Below, in pieces: positions 45,990-55,148 of a stretch of DNA of 64,000 bases; position 1 is the stretch's first letter; every line of letters begins with the position of its first letter. The notes beneath the pieces were generated by a model. The model had not been told where the DNA came from, did not search any database, and was given only the letters and a program-made list of their open reading frames with translations. The stretch is from Streptomyces sp. NBC_00306 (GTDB lineage: Bacteria > Actinomycetota > Actinomycetes > Streptomycetales > Streptomycetaceae). The stretch lies in NCBI RefSeq assembly GCF_036169555.1, contig NZ_CP108032.1, positions 1,364,001-1,428,000 on the forward strand, given 5' to 3'. A program made the position numbers and the translations under genes.

Positions 45990-46787
45990 GTGACAGGCTC
46001 GGAAGCATCCCCTTCGTTCCGGCTGGCGTATGTCCCGGGAGTGACGCCCACGAAGTGGGTGCGGATCTGGAACGAGCGACTGCCCGACGTCCCCCTGACT
46101 CTCGTCGCGGTCTCCCCCGCCGAGGCCTTCGACGTGTTGCGCGGCGGCGGCGCCGACGCCGGGTTCGTGCGGCTGCCGGTCGACGGAGCGGACCTCAGCG
46201 CGATCCCCCTCTACACCGAGACGACCGTGGTCGTGGTCCCGAAGGACCACGTCGTGGCAGCGGTCGACGAGGTGTCCTCCGAGGATCTGGCCGACGAGAT
46301 CGTGCTGCACCCCCTCGACGACACCCTCGACTGGGAGCAGCCGCCCGGCCGGCCCGCCTACGAGCGGCCCGCGACGACGGCGGACGCCATCGAGCTGGTG
46401 GCGGCCGGGGTGGGGCTGCTCGTCGTGCCGCAGTCACTGGCCCGTCTGCACCACCGCAAGGACCTCACGTACCGGCCGGTGTCCGGCACCCCCGAGTCGC
46501 GCATCGCGCTGTCGTGGCCGGAGGACCGGACCACCGATCTGGTGGAGGACTTCATCGGAATCGTCCGCGGGCGGACGGTCAACAGCTCCCGCGGTCGTAC
46601 TCGGACACCGGCGGAGCCGAAGAACAAGCGCGCCGAGGCGGGAGACGCACGACGCAAGCCCGCGGCCAGGTCGGGCGGCGGCAGATCAGGCGGTACGTCG
46701 ACGGGCAAGGGCCCGCGGAGCGGTTCCGGCGGCGCCAAGGGCGGGGCGAAGGGCAGCAAGCGCGGCAAGCCGCGCCGCCGTTCCTGA
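45990..46787 (+). CDS. LysR-type effector-binding domain protein without HTH, with basic tail
   Basis: A 265-aa protein. Residues 10-195 form the periplasmic-binding-like effector domain of LysR regulators (FRLAYVPGVTPTKWVRIWNERLP, GADAGFVRLPV, VVPKDHVVAA, VAAGVGLLVVPQSLARLHH). The N-terminal HTH normally found is absent, and the gene starts directly at this domain from a GTG with a TAGCCT box 6 nt upstream. The last 70 residues are Arg/Lys/Gly/Ser-rich and probably disordered; they may bind nucleic acid instead. It is divergent from the DUF5997 gene. Confidence 0.85.
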   Translation: MTGSEASPSFRLAYVPGVTPTKWVRIWNERLPDVPLTLVAVSPAEAFDVLRGGGADAGFVRLPVDGADLSAIPLYTETTVVVVPKDHVVAAVDEVSSEDLADEIVLHPLDDTLDWEQPPGRPAYERPATTADAIELVAAGVGLLVVPQSLARLHHRKDLTYRPVSGTPESRIALSWPEDRTTDLVEDFIGIVRGRTVNSSRGRTRTPAEPKNKRAEAGDARRKPAARSGGGRSGGTSTGKGPRSGSGGAKGGAKGSKRGKPRRRS

Positions 46788-46826
46788 CCCGACTCCCCGA
46801 CCCTCCTCGCCGCTACCGCGAACTCC

Positions 46827-47198
46827 TCAGCCACGGACGGTCAGCAGCACCACGCACAGCCACAGAACCGCGAGGCCGGTGAGCGCGGCGACCACCCGGC
46901 ACAGCAGACGCTGCCGCAGCGCGTCGTACCGCTCGCTGTACTCCGTGCGGAGCTCACCGGCGCGCGCCGTGACCGCTTCCAGCGCCTTCCGGGACACCGC
47001 GATGTGTTCCTCGGCGTACAGGCGCACGACCTCGTCGTACTGGGCGGTGGTCAGCCACGGCATACGTCCGGCGAACATCTCGGCCGACACCGCGGCTTCC
47101 CGCAGCCGGCTCTGGGCCAGCAGATAGCCCTCCACCTGCGAGATGCCGGCATCGATGTCGAGCGACGGCTGCTGCTGCCGCGACGGCCCGCCGGTCAC
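46827..47198 (-). CDS. Small membrane-anchored helical protein next to ctaD
   Basis: A 123-aa protein from a GTG at 47198 that overlaps the ctaD stop as GTGA. Residues 15-95 are helical and charged ([41 protein letters not shown]), and one membrane helix ends the protein ([20 protein letters not shown]). I do not recognise the family. The overlap with ctaD points to co-translation and perhaps a role with that oxidase subunit. Confidence 0.75.
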   Translation of the reverse strand: MTGGPSRQQQPSLDIDAGISQVEGYLLAQSRLREAAVSAEMFAGRMPWLTTAQYDEVVRLYAEEHIAVSRKALEAVTARAGELRTEYSERYDALRQRLLCRVVAALTGLAVLWLCVVLLTVRG

Positions 47199-48973
47199 GA
47201 CCGGCCCTTGTCGTTCCCGTCGTCGTCACCCAGCGGCGACGCCACGCCCTCCCCGGGCTCGATGACATCCCGGCGGCCCTCGGCGTGTGCGGGATCGAGA
47301 CTGGCGACTTCGGGGTGATGGAGGTCGAAGGCCGGTGATTCCGAGCGGATCCGCGGCAGGGTGATGAAGTTGTGCCGGGGCGGCGGGCAGGACGTGGCCC
47401 ATTCGAGCGAGCGACCGAAGCCCCACGGGTCGTCGACCACGACCTTCTTGCCGTACTTGGAGGTCTTCCAGACGTTGTAGAGGAAGGGAAGGATCGACAG
47501 GCCCAGGACGAACGAGCTGATCGTGGAGATGGTGTTCAACCCGGTGAAGCCGTCGACGGCGAGATAGTCCGCGTACCGCCGCGGCATCCCCTCCGCGCCC
47601 AGCCAGTGCTGGACCAGGAACGTGCCGTGGAAGCCGAGGAACAGCGTCCAGAAGGTCATCTTGCCGAGCCGCTCGTCCAGCATCTTGCCGGTGAACTTCG
47701 GCCACCAGAAGTGGAAGCCGGCGAACATCGCGAACACCACCGTGCCGAACACGACGTAGTGGAAGTGCGCCACCACGAAGTACGAGTCGGAGACGTGGAA
47801 GTCCATCGGCGGCGAGGCCAGGATGACGCCGGTCAGACCACCGAACAGGAAGGTCACGAGAAACCCGATGGTCCACAGCATCGGTGTCTCGAAGGACAGT
47901 GAGCCCTTCCACATCGTGCCGATCCAGTTGAAGAACTTCACACCGGTGGGCACCGCGATCAGGAACGTCATGAACGCGAAGAAGGGTAGGAGTACTCCGC
48001 CCGTCACATACATGTGGTGCGCCCAGACCGTCACCGACAGACCGGCGATCGCGATCGTCGCACCCACGAGGCCGATGTAGCCGAAGATCGGCTTGCGGCT
48101 GAAGACCGGAATGATCTCCGTCACGATGCCGAAGAACGGCAGCGCGATGATGTACACCTCCGGATGGCCGAAGAACCAGAAGAGGTGTTGCCACAGCAGT
48201 GCTCCGCCGTTGGACGAATCGAAGATGTGGGCGCCGAACTTGCGGTCCGCCTCCAGCGCGAAGAGCGCGGCGGCGAGAACCGGGAAGGCGAACAGCACGA
48301 GCACAGCGGTCAGCAGCACGTTCCAGGTGAAGATCGGCATCCGGAACATCGTCATGCCGGGTGCGCGCATACAGATGATCGTGGTGATGAAATTGACCGC
48401 GCCGAGGATCGTGCCGAAGCCGGAGAAGGCCAGGCCCATGATCCAGAGGTCGGCGCCGATACCCGGCGAGCGGACCGCGTCCGACAGCGGGGAGTAGGCG
48501 AACCAGCCGAAGTCGGCCGCACCGTTCGGCGTGAGGAACCCACCCACCGCGATCGTCGAGCCGAAGAGGTACAGCCAGTACGCGAACATGTTCAGCCGCG
48601 GGAACGCCACATCGGGCGCGCCGATCTGCAGCGGCATGATCCAGTTCGTGAAACCGGCGAACAGCGGCGTCGCGAACATCAGCAGCATGATCGTGCCGTG
48701 CATCGTGAACGCCTGGTTGAACTGCTCGTTCGACATGATCTGCGTGCCCGGCCGGGCCAGCTCGGCGCGCATGAAGAGCGCCAGCACCCCGCCGATCAGG
48801 AAGAAGACGAACGACGTGGTGAGGTAGAGCGTGCCGATCGTCTTGTGGTCGGTGGTGGTCAGCCACGTCACCACCACTCTGCCGGACTGCTTGCGCCGCA
48901 GCGGCAGCTCGTCCTCGTACGCGTCGTCGTCCTTGGACAACACTTCGAGCTCAGGCCCGGACCCTGAAGCCAC
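47195..48973 (-). CDS. ctaD: Cytochrome c oxidase subunit I (stand-alone ctaD)
   Basis: A 592-aa heme-copper oxidase subunit with 12 or so membrane helices. The heme and copper ligands are seen in [42 protein letters not shown] and [27 protein letters not shown] is the K-channel end region. It lies without ctaC, ctaE or ctaF genes, so it is probably a second copy besides the main cta cluster. I place the start at a GTG at 48973, after GGGAG; a GTG at 48985 is an alternative. The C-terminal tail is acidic. Confidence 0.95.
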   Translation of the reverse strand: MASGSGPELEVLSKDDDAYEDELPLRRKQSGRVVVTWLTTTDHKTIGTLYLTTSFVFFLIGGVLALFMRAELARPGTQIMSNEQFNQAFTMHGTIMLLMFATPLFAGFTNWIMPLQIGAPDVAFPRLNMFAYWLYLFGSTIAVGGFLTPNGAADFGWFAYSPLSDAVRSPGIGADLWIMGLAFSGFGTILGAVNFITTIICMRAPGMTMFRMPIFTWNVLLTAVLVLFAFPVLAAALFALEADRKFGAHIFDSSNGGALLWQHLFWFFGHPEVYIIALPFFGIVTEIIPVFSRKPIFGYIGLVGATIAIAGLSVTVWAHHMYVTGGVLLPFFAFMTFLIAVPTGVKFFNWIGTMWKGSLSFETPMLWTIGFLVTFLFGGLTGVILASPPMDFHVSDSYFVVAHFHYVVFGTVVFAMFAGFHFWWPKFTGKMLDERLGKMTFWTLFLGFHGTFLVQHWLGAEGMPRRYADYLAVDGFTGLNTISTISSFVLGLSILPFLYNVWKTSKYGKKVVVDDPWGFGRSLEWATSCPPPRHNFITLPRIRSESPAFDLHHPEVASLDPAHAEGRRDVIEPGEGVASPLGDDDGNDKGRS

Positions 48974-48985
48974 ACGAACTCCCAC

Positions 48986-49418
48986 TCAATCGGCAGCCTT
49001 CACCATGCACAGACCGCACCCCCTGAGCAGGCCGCAAATTTCCTCAAAGGCGCACGAAGCGCAATCTAGCGGGCTTACGTCCCGCCTACCTCCATGACAT
49101 CCACGGGCCGGGCAGTGTCCGGGGCCGCGCGGTTGCCTTCCCACCGGGCCGCCGACCCCGCCGACTAGGCCCTGTTGCCCGCGCCGACCCGCTCGGGCAC
49201 CGGCAACCGAGCCCTGATGGGGGCGGCCAGAGACCACCCGATCGGCGGCACCCACCGGGCTGCCGACGGCGCCCCGCTACCCACTGACGGCGGATGTGCC
49301 GCGGGCGTCACCCGGACGGGCGGCCCTCTTCACCCGCTTGCCTCGCGGGCCGCGCCGCGCCGGCCGTACTCGGAAACGCTGATGGTCCCCCAACCCGTAG
49401 CGCAGAAGAGGGAACAGC
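48986..49418. other. Intergenic region between ctaD and the hydrolase gene
   Basis: About 430 bp between divergent genes. TAGATT on the minus strand (49061-49066) could be the ctaD -10 box. A minus-strand frame ending directly before ctaD reads Cys-rich at its end but has no start of its own. I see nothing else firm. Confidence 0.4.
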
Positions 49419-50468
49419 ATGACCATGCCTTCCACCGCCGACCTCATACGCCGGCGCTTCCCGCACGTCTCCGCCGCCGTGCTCACCGTGGCGCTCTGCA
49501 CCGTCGCGGTACCGGCCTGGGCCGACTCGGGCCCTGCCGGGACGACGGGCGGTGACACGGACGCAGGTGCCAGACCCACCGTGGTCCTGGTGCACGGCGC
49601 CTTCGCCGACGCCTCCGGCTGGAACGGGGTCATCGAACGTCTCCAGGCGGACGGCTACACGGTCCTCGCCCCGCCCAATCCCCTGCGCGGGCTGACCAGT
49701 GACTCCACCTACATCGCCAGTGTCCTGAAGAACATCAAGGGCCCGATCGTGCTCGCCGGCCACTCCTACGGCGGCGCGGTGATCAGCAGCGCGGCCGCCG
49801 GCAACCCGAACGTGAAGTCGCTGGTCTACGTCTCCGCCTTCATGCCGGACAAGGGCGAGGTCCTCGGACAGCTGGCCGCCAAGTTCCCGGGCAGCGAGCT
49901 GAACCCCGCACTGAGTCCGACGCCGTTCGAGACGGCGAGCGGCAAGGGCACCGATCTGTACATCCAGCCCGCCAAGTTCCACGACACATTCGCGGCCGAC
50001 CTCCCGGCCAAGACCACCGCGGTGATGGCGGCGGCCCAACGCCCCATCGCCGCTTCGGCGTTCACGGACAAGGCCCCCGCCGCGGCCTGGCGGACCATTC
50101 CGTCATGGGCCCTGGTCGCCAAGCAGGACAAGAGCATCGCCCCCGACCTGGAGCGGTGGGAGGCCGAACGCGCCGGCTCGCACACGGTCGAGATCGACTC
50201 CTCCCACGTCGCGATGATCTCCCACCCCGATGCGGTCACCGACCTCATCCGCGACGCGGCCGGCTCCTCGTCGGCGTCTTCCTCGTCGGCCTCGTCGTCC
50301 GCGTCGGCCGGGAAGCCCGCGCTGGCCGACACGGGTTCCCGCTCACTGGCTCTGGCGGGGCTCGGTGCCGTGGCCGCCGCGGCCGTGCTCACCGGCGCGG
50401 GGCTCGTGCTGGTCACGCGCAAGCGGCGGGACACACCGTCCGACCCGGACGCGTCCACCGCGCGCTGA
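49419..50468 (+). CDS. Secreted alpha/beta hydrolase with LAXTG-type cell-wall sorting signal
   Basis: A 349-aa exported protein. The signal peptide ends near residue 35 (VPAWA). The alpha/beta-hydrolase domain has VVLVHGAFADASGW (oxyanion HG at 59-60), AGHSYGGA with nucleophile Ser116, and a late His in SSHVAMISHPD. A Ser/Ala linker follows, then LADTG (302-306), a hydrophobic helix and RKRR. This is the sorting signal of class E sortases (LAXTG), so the enzyme is probably fixed to peptidoglycan. AGAGGGAA precedes the ATG. The substrate is unknown. Confidence 0.9.
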   Translation: MTMPSTADLIRRRFPHVSAAVLTVALCTVAVPAWADSGPAGTTGGDTDAGARPTVVLVHGAFADASGWNGVIERLQADGYTVLAPPNPLRGLTSDSTYIASVLKNIKGPIVLAGHSYGGAVISSAAAGNPNVKSLVYVSAFMPDKGEVLGQLAAKFPGSELNPALSPTPFETASGKGTDLYIQPAKFHDTFAADLPAKTTAVMAAAQRPIAASAFTDKAPAAAWRTIPSWALVAKQDKSIAPDLERWEAERAGSHTVEIDSSHVAMISHPDAVTDLIRDAAGSSSASSSSASSSASAGKPALADTGSRSLALAGLGAVAAAAVLTGAGLVLVTRKRRDTPSDPDASTAR

Positions 50469-50591
50469 CCTGCGGTGATCCTCTGGCCCGCAGCCCGTTC
50501 TCCGACCACGGAAAGTTTCTCTCCCGGACCGGTCACATCCGTACTCCCGGATCCGTCAGTGCGGTGACGACACCTACTGAGGAGAACGACG

Positions 50592-51047
50592 TTGCAGGCA
50601 CGTATGAAGAACCCGGCCCAGGTCATCCCCTCCGCGATGCCCGCCATGCTCGATCTGCTCGGCGCCGCCAAGCAGGGGGGCGTTCCGCAGACCACGCTCG
50701 ACCTCGTCCACCAGCGGGCCAGCCAGATCAACGGGTGCAGCTACTGCGTCGTCGGTGGTGTGGCGAGCGCCAAGAAGAACGGCGAGACCGATGAGCGGCT
50801 GCACGCCGTGGCGGCCTGGCGGGAGGCGCCGTTCTTCACCGACGACGAGCGGGCGGCACTGGCGCTGACCGAGGCCGTGACGCGGCTCAGCGACACGTCC
50901 GACCCGGTGCCGGACGCGATCTGGGACGCGGCCGCCGACCACTTCGACGAGAAGCAGCTCGCGTCGATCATCCTCATGATCGGCGTGACGAATCTCTTCA
51001 ACCGGCTCAATGTGACGACTCGTCAGCCTGCCGGAGCGACCTGGTAG
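50592..51047 (+). CDS. AhpD/carboxymuconolactone decarboxylase-family protein
   Basis: A 151-aa helical protein with the redox motif CSYC at residues 49-52 followed by VVGGVASAKKNG, the typical AhpD-like proton relay region. It probably has peroxidase or thiol-reductase activity. The start is a TTG at 50592 preceded by GGAG; an ATG four codons later is possible. Its last 41 bp overlap the end of the convergent MFS gene. Confidence 0.88.
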   Translation: MQARMKNPAQVIPSAMPAMLDLLGAAKQGGVPQTTLDLVHQRASQINGCSYCVVGGVASAKKNGETDERLHAVAAWREAPFFTDDERAALALTEAVTRLSDTSDPVPDAIWDAAADHFDEKQLASIILMIGVTNLFNRLNVTTRQPAGATW

Positions 51048-52305
51048 TCGGCGGCTGCGGGGCCCGGTCCGTGCCGGACGGCAAGGACCGGGCCCGCCCG
51101 GCAGCAGGCCCGGACGTCAGGGACGGACGGGATACGCGGGCGGCGCCGGGCCACCCGGCGAAGGCGGCCCCCGCGAGGAGGTGCACACCCGCCGCCGCGA
51201 GCAGCGCGCCGGTGAGCGACCGGGTGGCGAGGGGCCCGGCGAGTGCCGCGCCGACGGCGAAGCCGGTGAGTTTGAGGCTCGCCCCCGTGGTGAAGATCTG
51301 CCCGCGCAGCCGCTCGGGTGCCTCTCGGTGGCGTATCGCGAACAGGGCGGTCAGCTGGGGGCCTTCGCCGATGCCCGCCAGGACGACAGCGGTCAGGACG
51401 AACGCCGGCCGGCACGTCGCCGCGAGCGCCGGAGCGACGGCCAGGACGACCGTGCTCCCGACGAGGACCGTGTCCGCTCGCAGCCGTTCGGGCCTGCGGG
51501 CGAGCAGCGCGTTCGCCGCGAGCGCGGAGAGGGCGAGACCCGACAGCAGGAACGCCCCCTGGCCGGCCCGGCCGAAAGCCCGCTCCCCCAGCAGCGGAGC
51601 GCAGGCCACCAGCATTCCCGCACCCGCGCAGGAGATCACCGAGGTCGCCGTGGCGCGCGCCAGCGGCCGGCTCCGGGCGATCACCCGGAAACCGGCGGCG
51701 AGGCCGGCGGCCATCGTGGTGGGCGTCGCTGCGCGGTCCGGGCGACGGCCTGCGGGCAGGGCGAGGGCCGCCGGCAGCGCGAGACAGATCAGTACGGCGG
51801 ACGCCACCACTCCGGGACGCGCGCCGGCCACGTGGGCCACCGCACCGGCCAGGGCCGGCCCGAGCAGGCCCGCGGCGTCGAAGGTCATCGCGTCGAGAGC
51901 GTTCGCCCGGGGCAGGCCGTGCGCGGCGACGACCCGCGGCAGCTGGGAGGTCCAGCCTCCGCCGAGGGCAGGGCACAACAGCCCGGCGCCGACCGCGATC
52001 AGCACGGTCAGGGCGATGGGCAGCGTGCCGAGGCACAGCGCGACGACGGCGAGGGCTGCGGCGTAGCCGGCGAGGGCCGCCGCCAGCAGTCGGCCCGGGC
52101 GGGTGGATCTGTCCAGCAGTACGCCGAGCAGCGGGCCGCCCAACGCCGCCGCGATGGTGATGCCCGCCAGGAGCGACGCGGCAGACGCGGCCGACCCCGT
52201 GACCGCGAGACCGGCGAGCAGCAGGGCGGGGCCGGCCATCTCGTCGCCCGTCCGCGCCGCCACCGCTCCCGCCGCGTACGTCCACAGTGCGTAACGCTTT
52301 TGCAT
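51007..52305 (-). CDS. MFS transporter, putative efflux
   Basis: A 432-aa, 12-helix MFS protein, very Ala-rich. It has GPALLLAGLAVTGSAASAASLLAG and GGPLLGVLLDRSTRPGRLL (motif A variant), and ATSVISCAGAGMLVACAPLLGERAF after the central loop. Its export substrate is unknown. The ATG at 52305 has TAACGT 7 nt upstream, fitting a leaderless mRNA. It is divergent from the CGNR-type regulator gene; the 56 bp between them hold GTTAC/GTAAC repeats that could be the operator. Confidence 0.88.
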   Translation of the reverse strand: MQKRYALWTYAAGAVAARTGDEMAGPALLLAGLAVTGSAASAASLLAGITIAAALGGPLLGVLLDRSTRPGRLLAAALAGYAAALAVVALCLGTLPIALTVLIAVGAGLLCPALGGGWTSQLPRVVAAHGLPRANALDAMTFDAAGLLGPALAGAVAHVAGARPGVVASAVLICLALPAALALPAGRRPDRAATPTTMAAGLAAGFRVIARSRPLARATATSVISCAGAGMLVACAPLLGERAFGRAGQGAFLLSGLALSALAANALLARRPERLRADTVLVGSTVVLAVAPALAATCRPAFVLTAVVLAGIGEGPQLTALFAIRHREAPERLRGQIFTTGASLKLTGFAVGAALAGPLATRSLTGALLAAAGVHLLAGAAFAGWPGAARVSRPSLTSGPAAGRARSLPSGTDRAPQPPTTRSLRQADESSH

Positions 52306-52312
52306 GCGCTGG

Positions 52313-52350
52313 ACGTTACGCAGGTAACTCAATCCTGCGCCAGGTGCGTT
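52313..52350. promoter_or_regulatory. Divergent leaderless promoters and GTTAC/GTAAC operator-like repeat
   Basis: TAACGT (minus strand, 52313-52318) serves the MFS gene. CGTTAC-GCAG-GTAACTC is an inverted repeat over 52314-52329, and a further GCGTTACATT lies about 20 nt on. TACATT ends 6 nt before the GTG at 52362. Confidence 0.45.
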
Positions 52351-52361
52351 ACATTCGAGGG

Positions 52362-52934
52362 GTGGAGCCTTCGAACAGCGACTGGTCGGCCCGGCATTCG
52401 GTGCAGGCCGTCGCCCTGCGGACCGCCGCCCTCGTCAACGCCTTGTCGCACGAGGGGGTTTCACCGCAGTCCGTGTCCGCGGTGCTGCGCGCACACGGCG
52501 AGGGCGACGCGGTGGAGCTCTCCGGGAGCGATGTCGAGGAGATGCGAGCGGCCGCGCTTCAGGTGCGGGAGGTCTTCGCCGCCGACGGGACCGACGAGGC
52601 GGCGGCTCGCCTCAACCGTCTGCTGTCCGTGAGCACCGGAGCGCTGCGCCTCACCTCGCACGGCGGCCGCTCCCCCTGGCATCCGCATCTGGACCGCGAC
52701 GACGACGGCCCCTGGGGCGAGTGGCTGCTGGCGTCGTCCTGTCTCGCCCTGACCGTCCTGGTCTGGGACCGGCAGCGTCCGCCCGGCGGTGTGTGCGCCT
52801 CTCCCGCCTGCGGCAATGTCTTCCTCACACAGGGAAGCGGGCCGGCCCGCCGCTACTGCTCGCGTCGGTGCGCGACCCGCGAACGGGTGGCCGCCCACCG
52901 TCGGGCGAAAAAGATTCCGGAACCGGCGCGGTGA
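52362..52934 (+). CDS. ABATE/CGNR zinc-finger protein, probable regulator
   Basis: A 190-aa protein. The N-terminal helical domain (about 1-140) fits the ABATE fold in length and pattern (VQAVALRTAALVNALS, WLLASSCLALTVLVW). The C-terminal zinc finger is CASPACGNVFL ... RRYCSRRCATRERVAAHR, with four Cys; CGNR is replaced by CATR. Proteins of this group are regarded as stress-related transcription regulators. It is divergent from an MFS gene and probably controls it. A leaderless start at the GTG is supported by TACATT 6 nt upstream. Confidence 0.82.
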   Translation: MEPSNSDWSARHSVQAVALRTAALVNALSHEGVSPQSVSAVLRAHGEGDAVELSGSDVEEMRAAALQVREVFAADGTDEAAARLNRLLSVSTGALRLTSHGGRSPWHPHLDRDDDGPWGEWLLASSCLALTVLVWDRQRPPGGVCASPACGNVFLTQGSGPARRYCSRRCATRERVAAHRRAKKIPEPAR

Positions 52935-53014
52935 GATGTCGAAACGGCGAAAGGCCGTTCGTGTAGAGGGTGAGAGGCGGGCGGCCGGCCCGCCGCACAC
53001 CGAGGAGAGACACC

Positions 53015-53368
53015 ATGAAGCAGTACCTGCTCAGCATCTACCAGCCCGACGGTGAGCCGCCCGGCCCCGAGATCCTGGAACCGATCATGCGGGACCTCGA
53101 GGCCGTCAACACGGAGATCAGGGAAGCCGGGGCGTGGGTCTTCTCCGGCGGTCTGTACCCGCCGAGCACCGCCACGGTGGTGCGGCTGAAGGACGACGAC
53201 CTGCTCATGACGGACGGACCGTACATCGAGGGCAAGGAGCACATCGGCGGGTTCACGGTCATCCAGGCCCCCGATCTCGACGCCGCCCTGGAGTGGGGCC
53301 GCAAGCTCGCCCGGGCGATCACGCTTCCCATCGAGGTCCGTCCCCTCCAGCACGGAAGCTGTGCCTAG
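53015..53368 (+). CDS. YCII/DGPF-domain protein
   Basis: A 117-aa YciI-like protein. The core is [13 protein letters not shown], with [31 protein letters not shown] carrying the DGP-type motif. GAGGAGA precedes the ATG. The ECF sigma gene starts 37 bp after it. DGPF-type proteins are known partners of ECF42 sigma factors, encoded next to them; they are thought to be part of the same response, with the biochemical role still open. Confidence 0.9.
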   Translation: MKQYLLSIYQPDGEPPGPEILEPIMRDLEAVNTEIREAGAWVFSGGLYPPSTATVVRLKDDDLLMTDGPYIEGKEHIGGFTVIQAPDLDAALEWGRKLARAITLPIEVRPLQHGSCA

Positions 53369-53405
53369 TGCCTCGACCGGCCGACGCCCGCCGGGAGCGG
53401 CACTC

Positions 53406-54641
53406 GTGACCTCCGGCGGGCCCGAGGTGACCGGGGCGGTGATCGAGCGCCACTTCCGCGAGGAGTACGGGCGCGCGGTCGCCGTCCTGGCCCGGGTCTT
53501 CGGCGACATCGACATCGCCGAGGAAGCGGTCCAGGACGCGTTCACCACCGCGGTGCAGCGCTGGCCGGCAGCGGGGCTGCCGCCGAGTCCGGCCGGCTGG
53601 ATCATCACGACGGCCCGCAACCGCGCGATCGACCGGCTCCGCCGGGAGTCCCGGCGTGAGGACCGGCACGCGCAGGCGGCTCTGCTGCACGCCCATGACG
53701 TACCGGCCGAGGAGGGTCCCGTGCGTGACGACCGGCTGCGCCTGATCTTCACCTGCTGCCACCCGGCACTCGCGCCGGCGTCCCGCGTCGCGCTGACGCT
53801 GCGGCTCCTGGGCGGACTGACCACGGCCGAGATCGCCTCGGCGTTCCTCGTCACCGAACCGGCCATGGCGCAGCGCCTGGTGCGCGCCAAGGGCAAGATC
53901 CGGGACGCGGGCATTCCCTACCGCGTACCGCGTGACGCCGACCTGCCGGACCGGCTGCGGGCCGTCCTGGCGGTCGTGTACCTCGTCTTCAACGAGGGAT
54001 ACACGGCCACGTCGGGCGAGCAATTGGTCCGCGAGGACCTGTGCGCCGAGGCGATCCGGCTGGGCCGGCTGCTGGAACAGCTGATGCCGGACGAGCCGGA
54101 GGTCAAGGGACTGCTCGCGCTGATGCTGCTCATCGAGTCCCGCCGCCCGGCCCGGACGTCCCCGGCCGGGGATCTCGTGCGGCTGGCCGACCAGGACCGC
54201 GGGAGCTGGGACCGGGCCTTGATCGACGAGGGCCAGGCGCTCGTACGCCAGTGCCTTCGACGTGACCGGCCCGGGCCGTACCAGATCCAGGCCGCGATCC
54301 AGGCGGTGCACAGCGACGCCGCCGTCCCGGCCGCCACCGACTGGCGGCAGATCGTGCTGCTGTACGACCAGTTGCTGGCCCTGGCCCCCAACCCGGTGGT
54401 CGCGCTCAACCGCGCGGTCGCGGTGGCCGAGGTCGAGGGGCCGGAGACGGCGCTGGCCCTCGTCGACGCCGTGGACCTGGACGGCCACCGGCTCCACCAC
54501 GCGATCCGCGCCGATCTGCTGCGCCGGCTGGGCCGCGACGTCGAGGCCCGCGCGGCGTACGAGAAGGCCATCGCGCGTACGGAGAACGCGAAGGAACGCG
54601 CGCTGCTGGAACGCAATCTCCGGGCGGTGTCGGGCGGTTGA
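53406..54641 (+). CDS. ECF42-type RNA polymerase sigma factor with C-terminal TPR-like extension
   Basis: A 411-aa sigma factor. Region 2 is [19 protein letters not shown] ... [20 protein letters not shown], and region 4 is [39 protein letters not shown]. The remaining 230 residues ([63 protein letters not shown]) form the helical repeat extension that marks the ECF42 group, which lacks an anti-sigma factor. I choose the GTG at 53406 after GGGAG. It follows the YCII gene. Confidence 0.92.
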   Translation: MTSGGPEVTGAVIERHFREEYGRAVAVLARVFGDIDIAEEAVQDAFTTAVQRWPAAGLPPSPAGWIITTARNRAIDRLRRESRREDRHAQAALLHAHDVPAEEGPVRDDRLRLIFTCCHPALAPASRVALTLRLLGGLTTAEIASAFLVTEPAMAQRLVRAKGKIRDAGIPYRVPRDADLPDRLRAVLAVVYLVFNEGYTATSGEQLVREDLCAEAIRLGRLLEQLMPDEPEVKGLLALMLLIESRRPARTSPAGDLVRLADQDRGSWDRALIDEGQALVRQCLRRDRPGPYQIQAAIQAVHSDAAVPAATDWRQIVLLYDQLLALAPNPVVALNRAVAVAEVEGPETALALVDAVDLDGHRLHHAIRADLLRRLGRDVEARAAYEKAIARTENAKERALLERNLRAVSGG

Positions 54642-54727
54642 GGTCCTGAGCACGGCTGGGCGTGTGCGTCAGGTTCGCTGCGGCCGGGTCTTCGCGGGCG
54701 GGTCTTCGCCGCCGCGCCCGTGATCAG

Positions 54728-54733
54728 TAGGCT
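54728..54733 (+). promoter_or_regulatory. -10 box of leaderless PPOX gene
   Basis: TAGGCT followed by 7 nt and the ATG at 54741. A clear case of the leaderless pattern in this window. Confidence 0.5.
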
Positions 54734-54740
54734 CCCGATC

Positions 54741-55148
54741 ATGTCCGCTTCCCTGAGCCCAAGCGCCCACGCGATACTCGACGCCCCCAACCCCGCGGTG
54801 CTCGCCACCGTCCAGCCCGACGGCAGCCCGCAGACCTCGGTCGTCTGGGTCGCCCGGGACGGCGACGACCTGGTCATCTCCTCCCAGGCCGGCCGCGTGA
54901 AGGACCGGAACATCGCGGCCGATCCACGGGTCAGCCTGACCGTCTACGACCGCGAGGACCCGCTGCGGTACCTGGAAGTGCGCGGGACCGCCACGATCAC
55001 CGAGGACACCGAGCGCAGGCTGGCCGCCCGCCTGGCGGAGGAGTACGAGGGGAAGGGCGCCGGCGAGGAGTACCGGGAGCTGCCGCCGGAGGTCGTACGC
55101 ATCGTCATCCGGATCACGCCGCGACGTGTGGTCGGCACGGCCGCCTAG
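54741..55148 (+). CDS. PPOX-class F420-dependent oxidoreductase
   Basis: A 135-aa split-barrel protein of the F420-dependent type. It has NPAVLATVQPDGSPQTSVVWV, DDLVISSQAGRVKDRNIAADPRVSLTV and YLEVRGTATITED, the typical order for this group. It would reduce an unknown compound with F420H2, a cofactor of actinobacteria. TAGGCT lies 7 nt before the ATG, suggesting leaderless expression. Confidence 0.9.
   Translation: MSASLSPSAHAILDAPNPAVLATVQPDGSPQTSVVWVARDGDDLVISSQAGRVKDRNIAADPRVSLTVYDREDPLRYLEVRGTATITEDTERRLAARLAEEYEGKGAGEEYRELPPEVVRIVIRITPRRVVGTAA

Noticed and set aside
48986..49255. Minus-strand frame ending Cys-rich (CASCAFEEICG...) directly before ctaD
   Set aside because: It has no start codon in the part with the Cys residues, overlaps the likely ctaD -10 box, and has poor codon bias.
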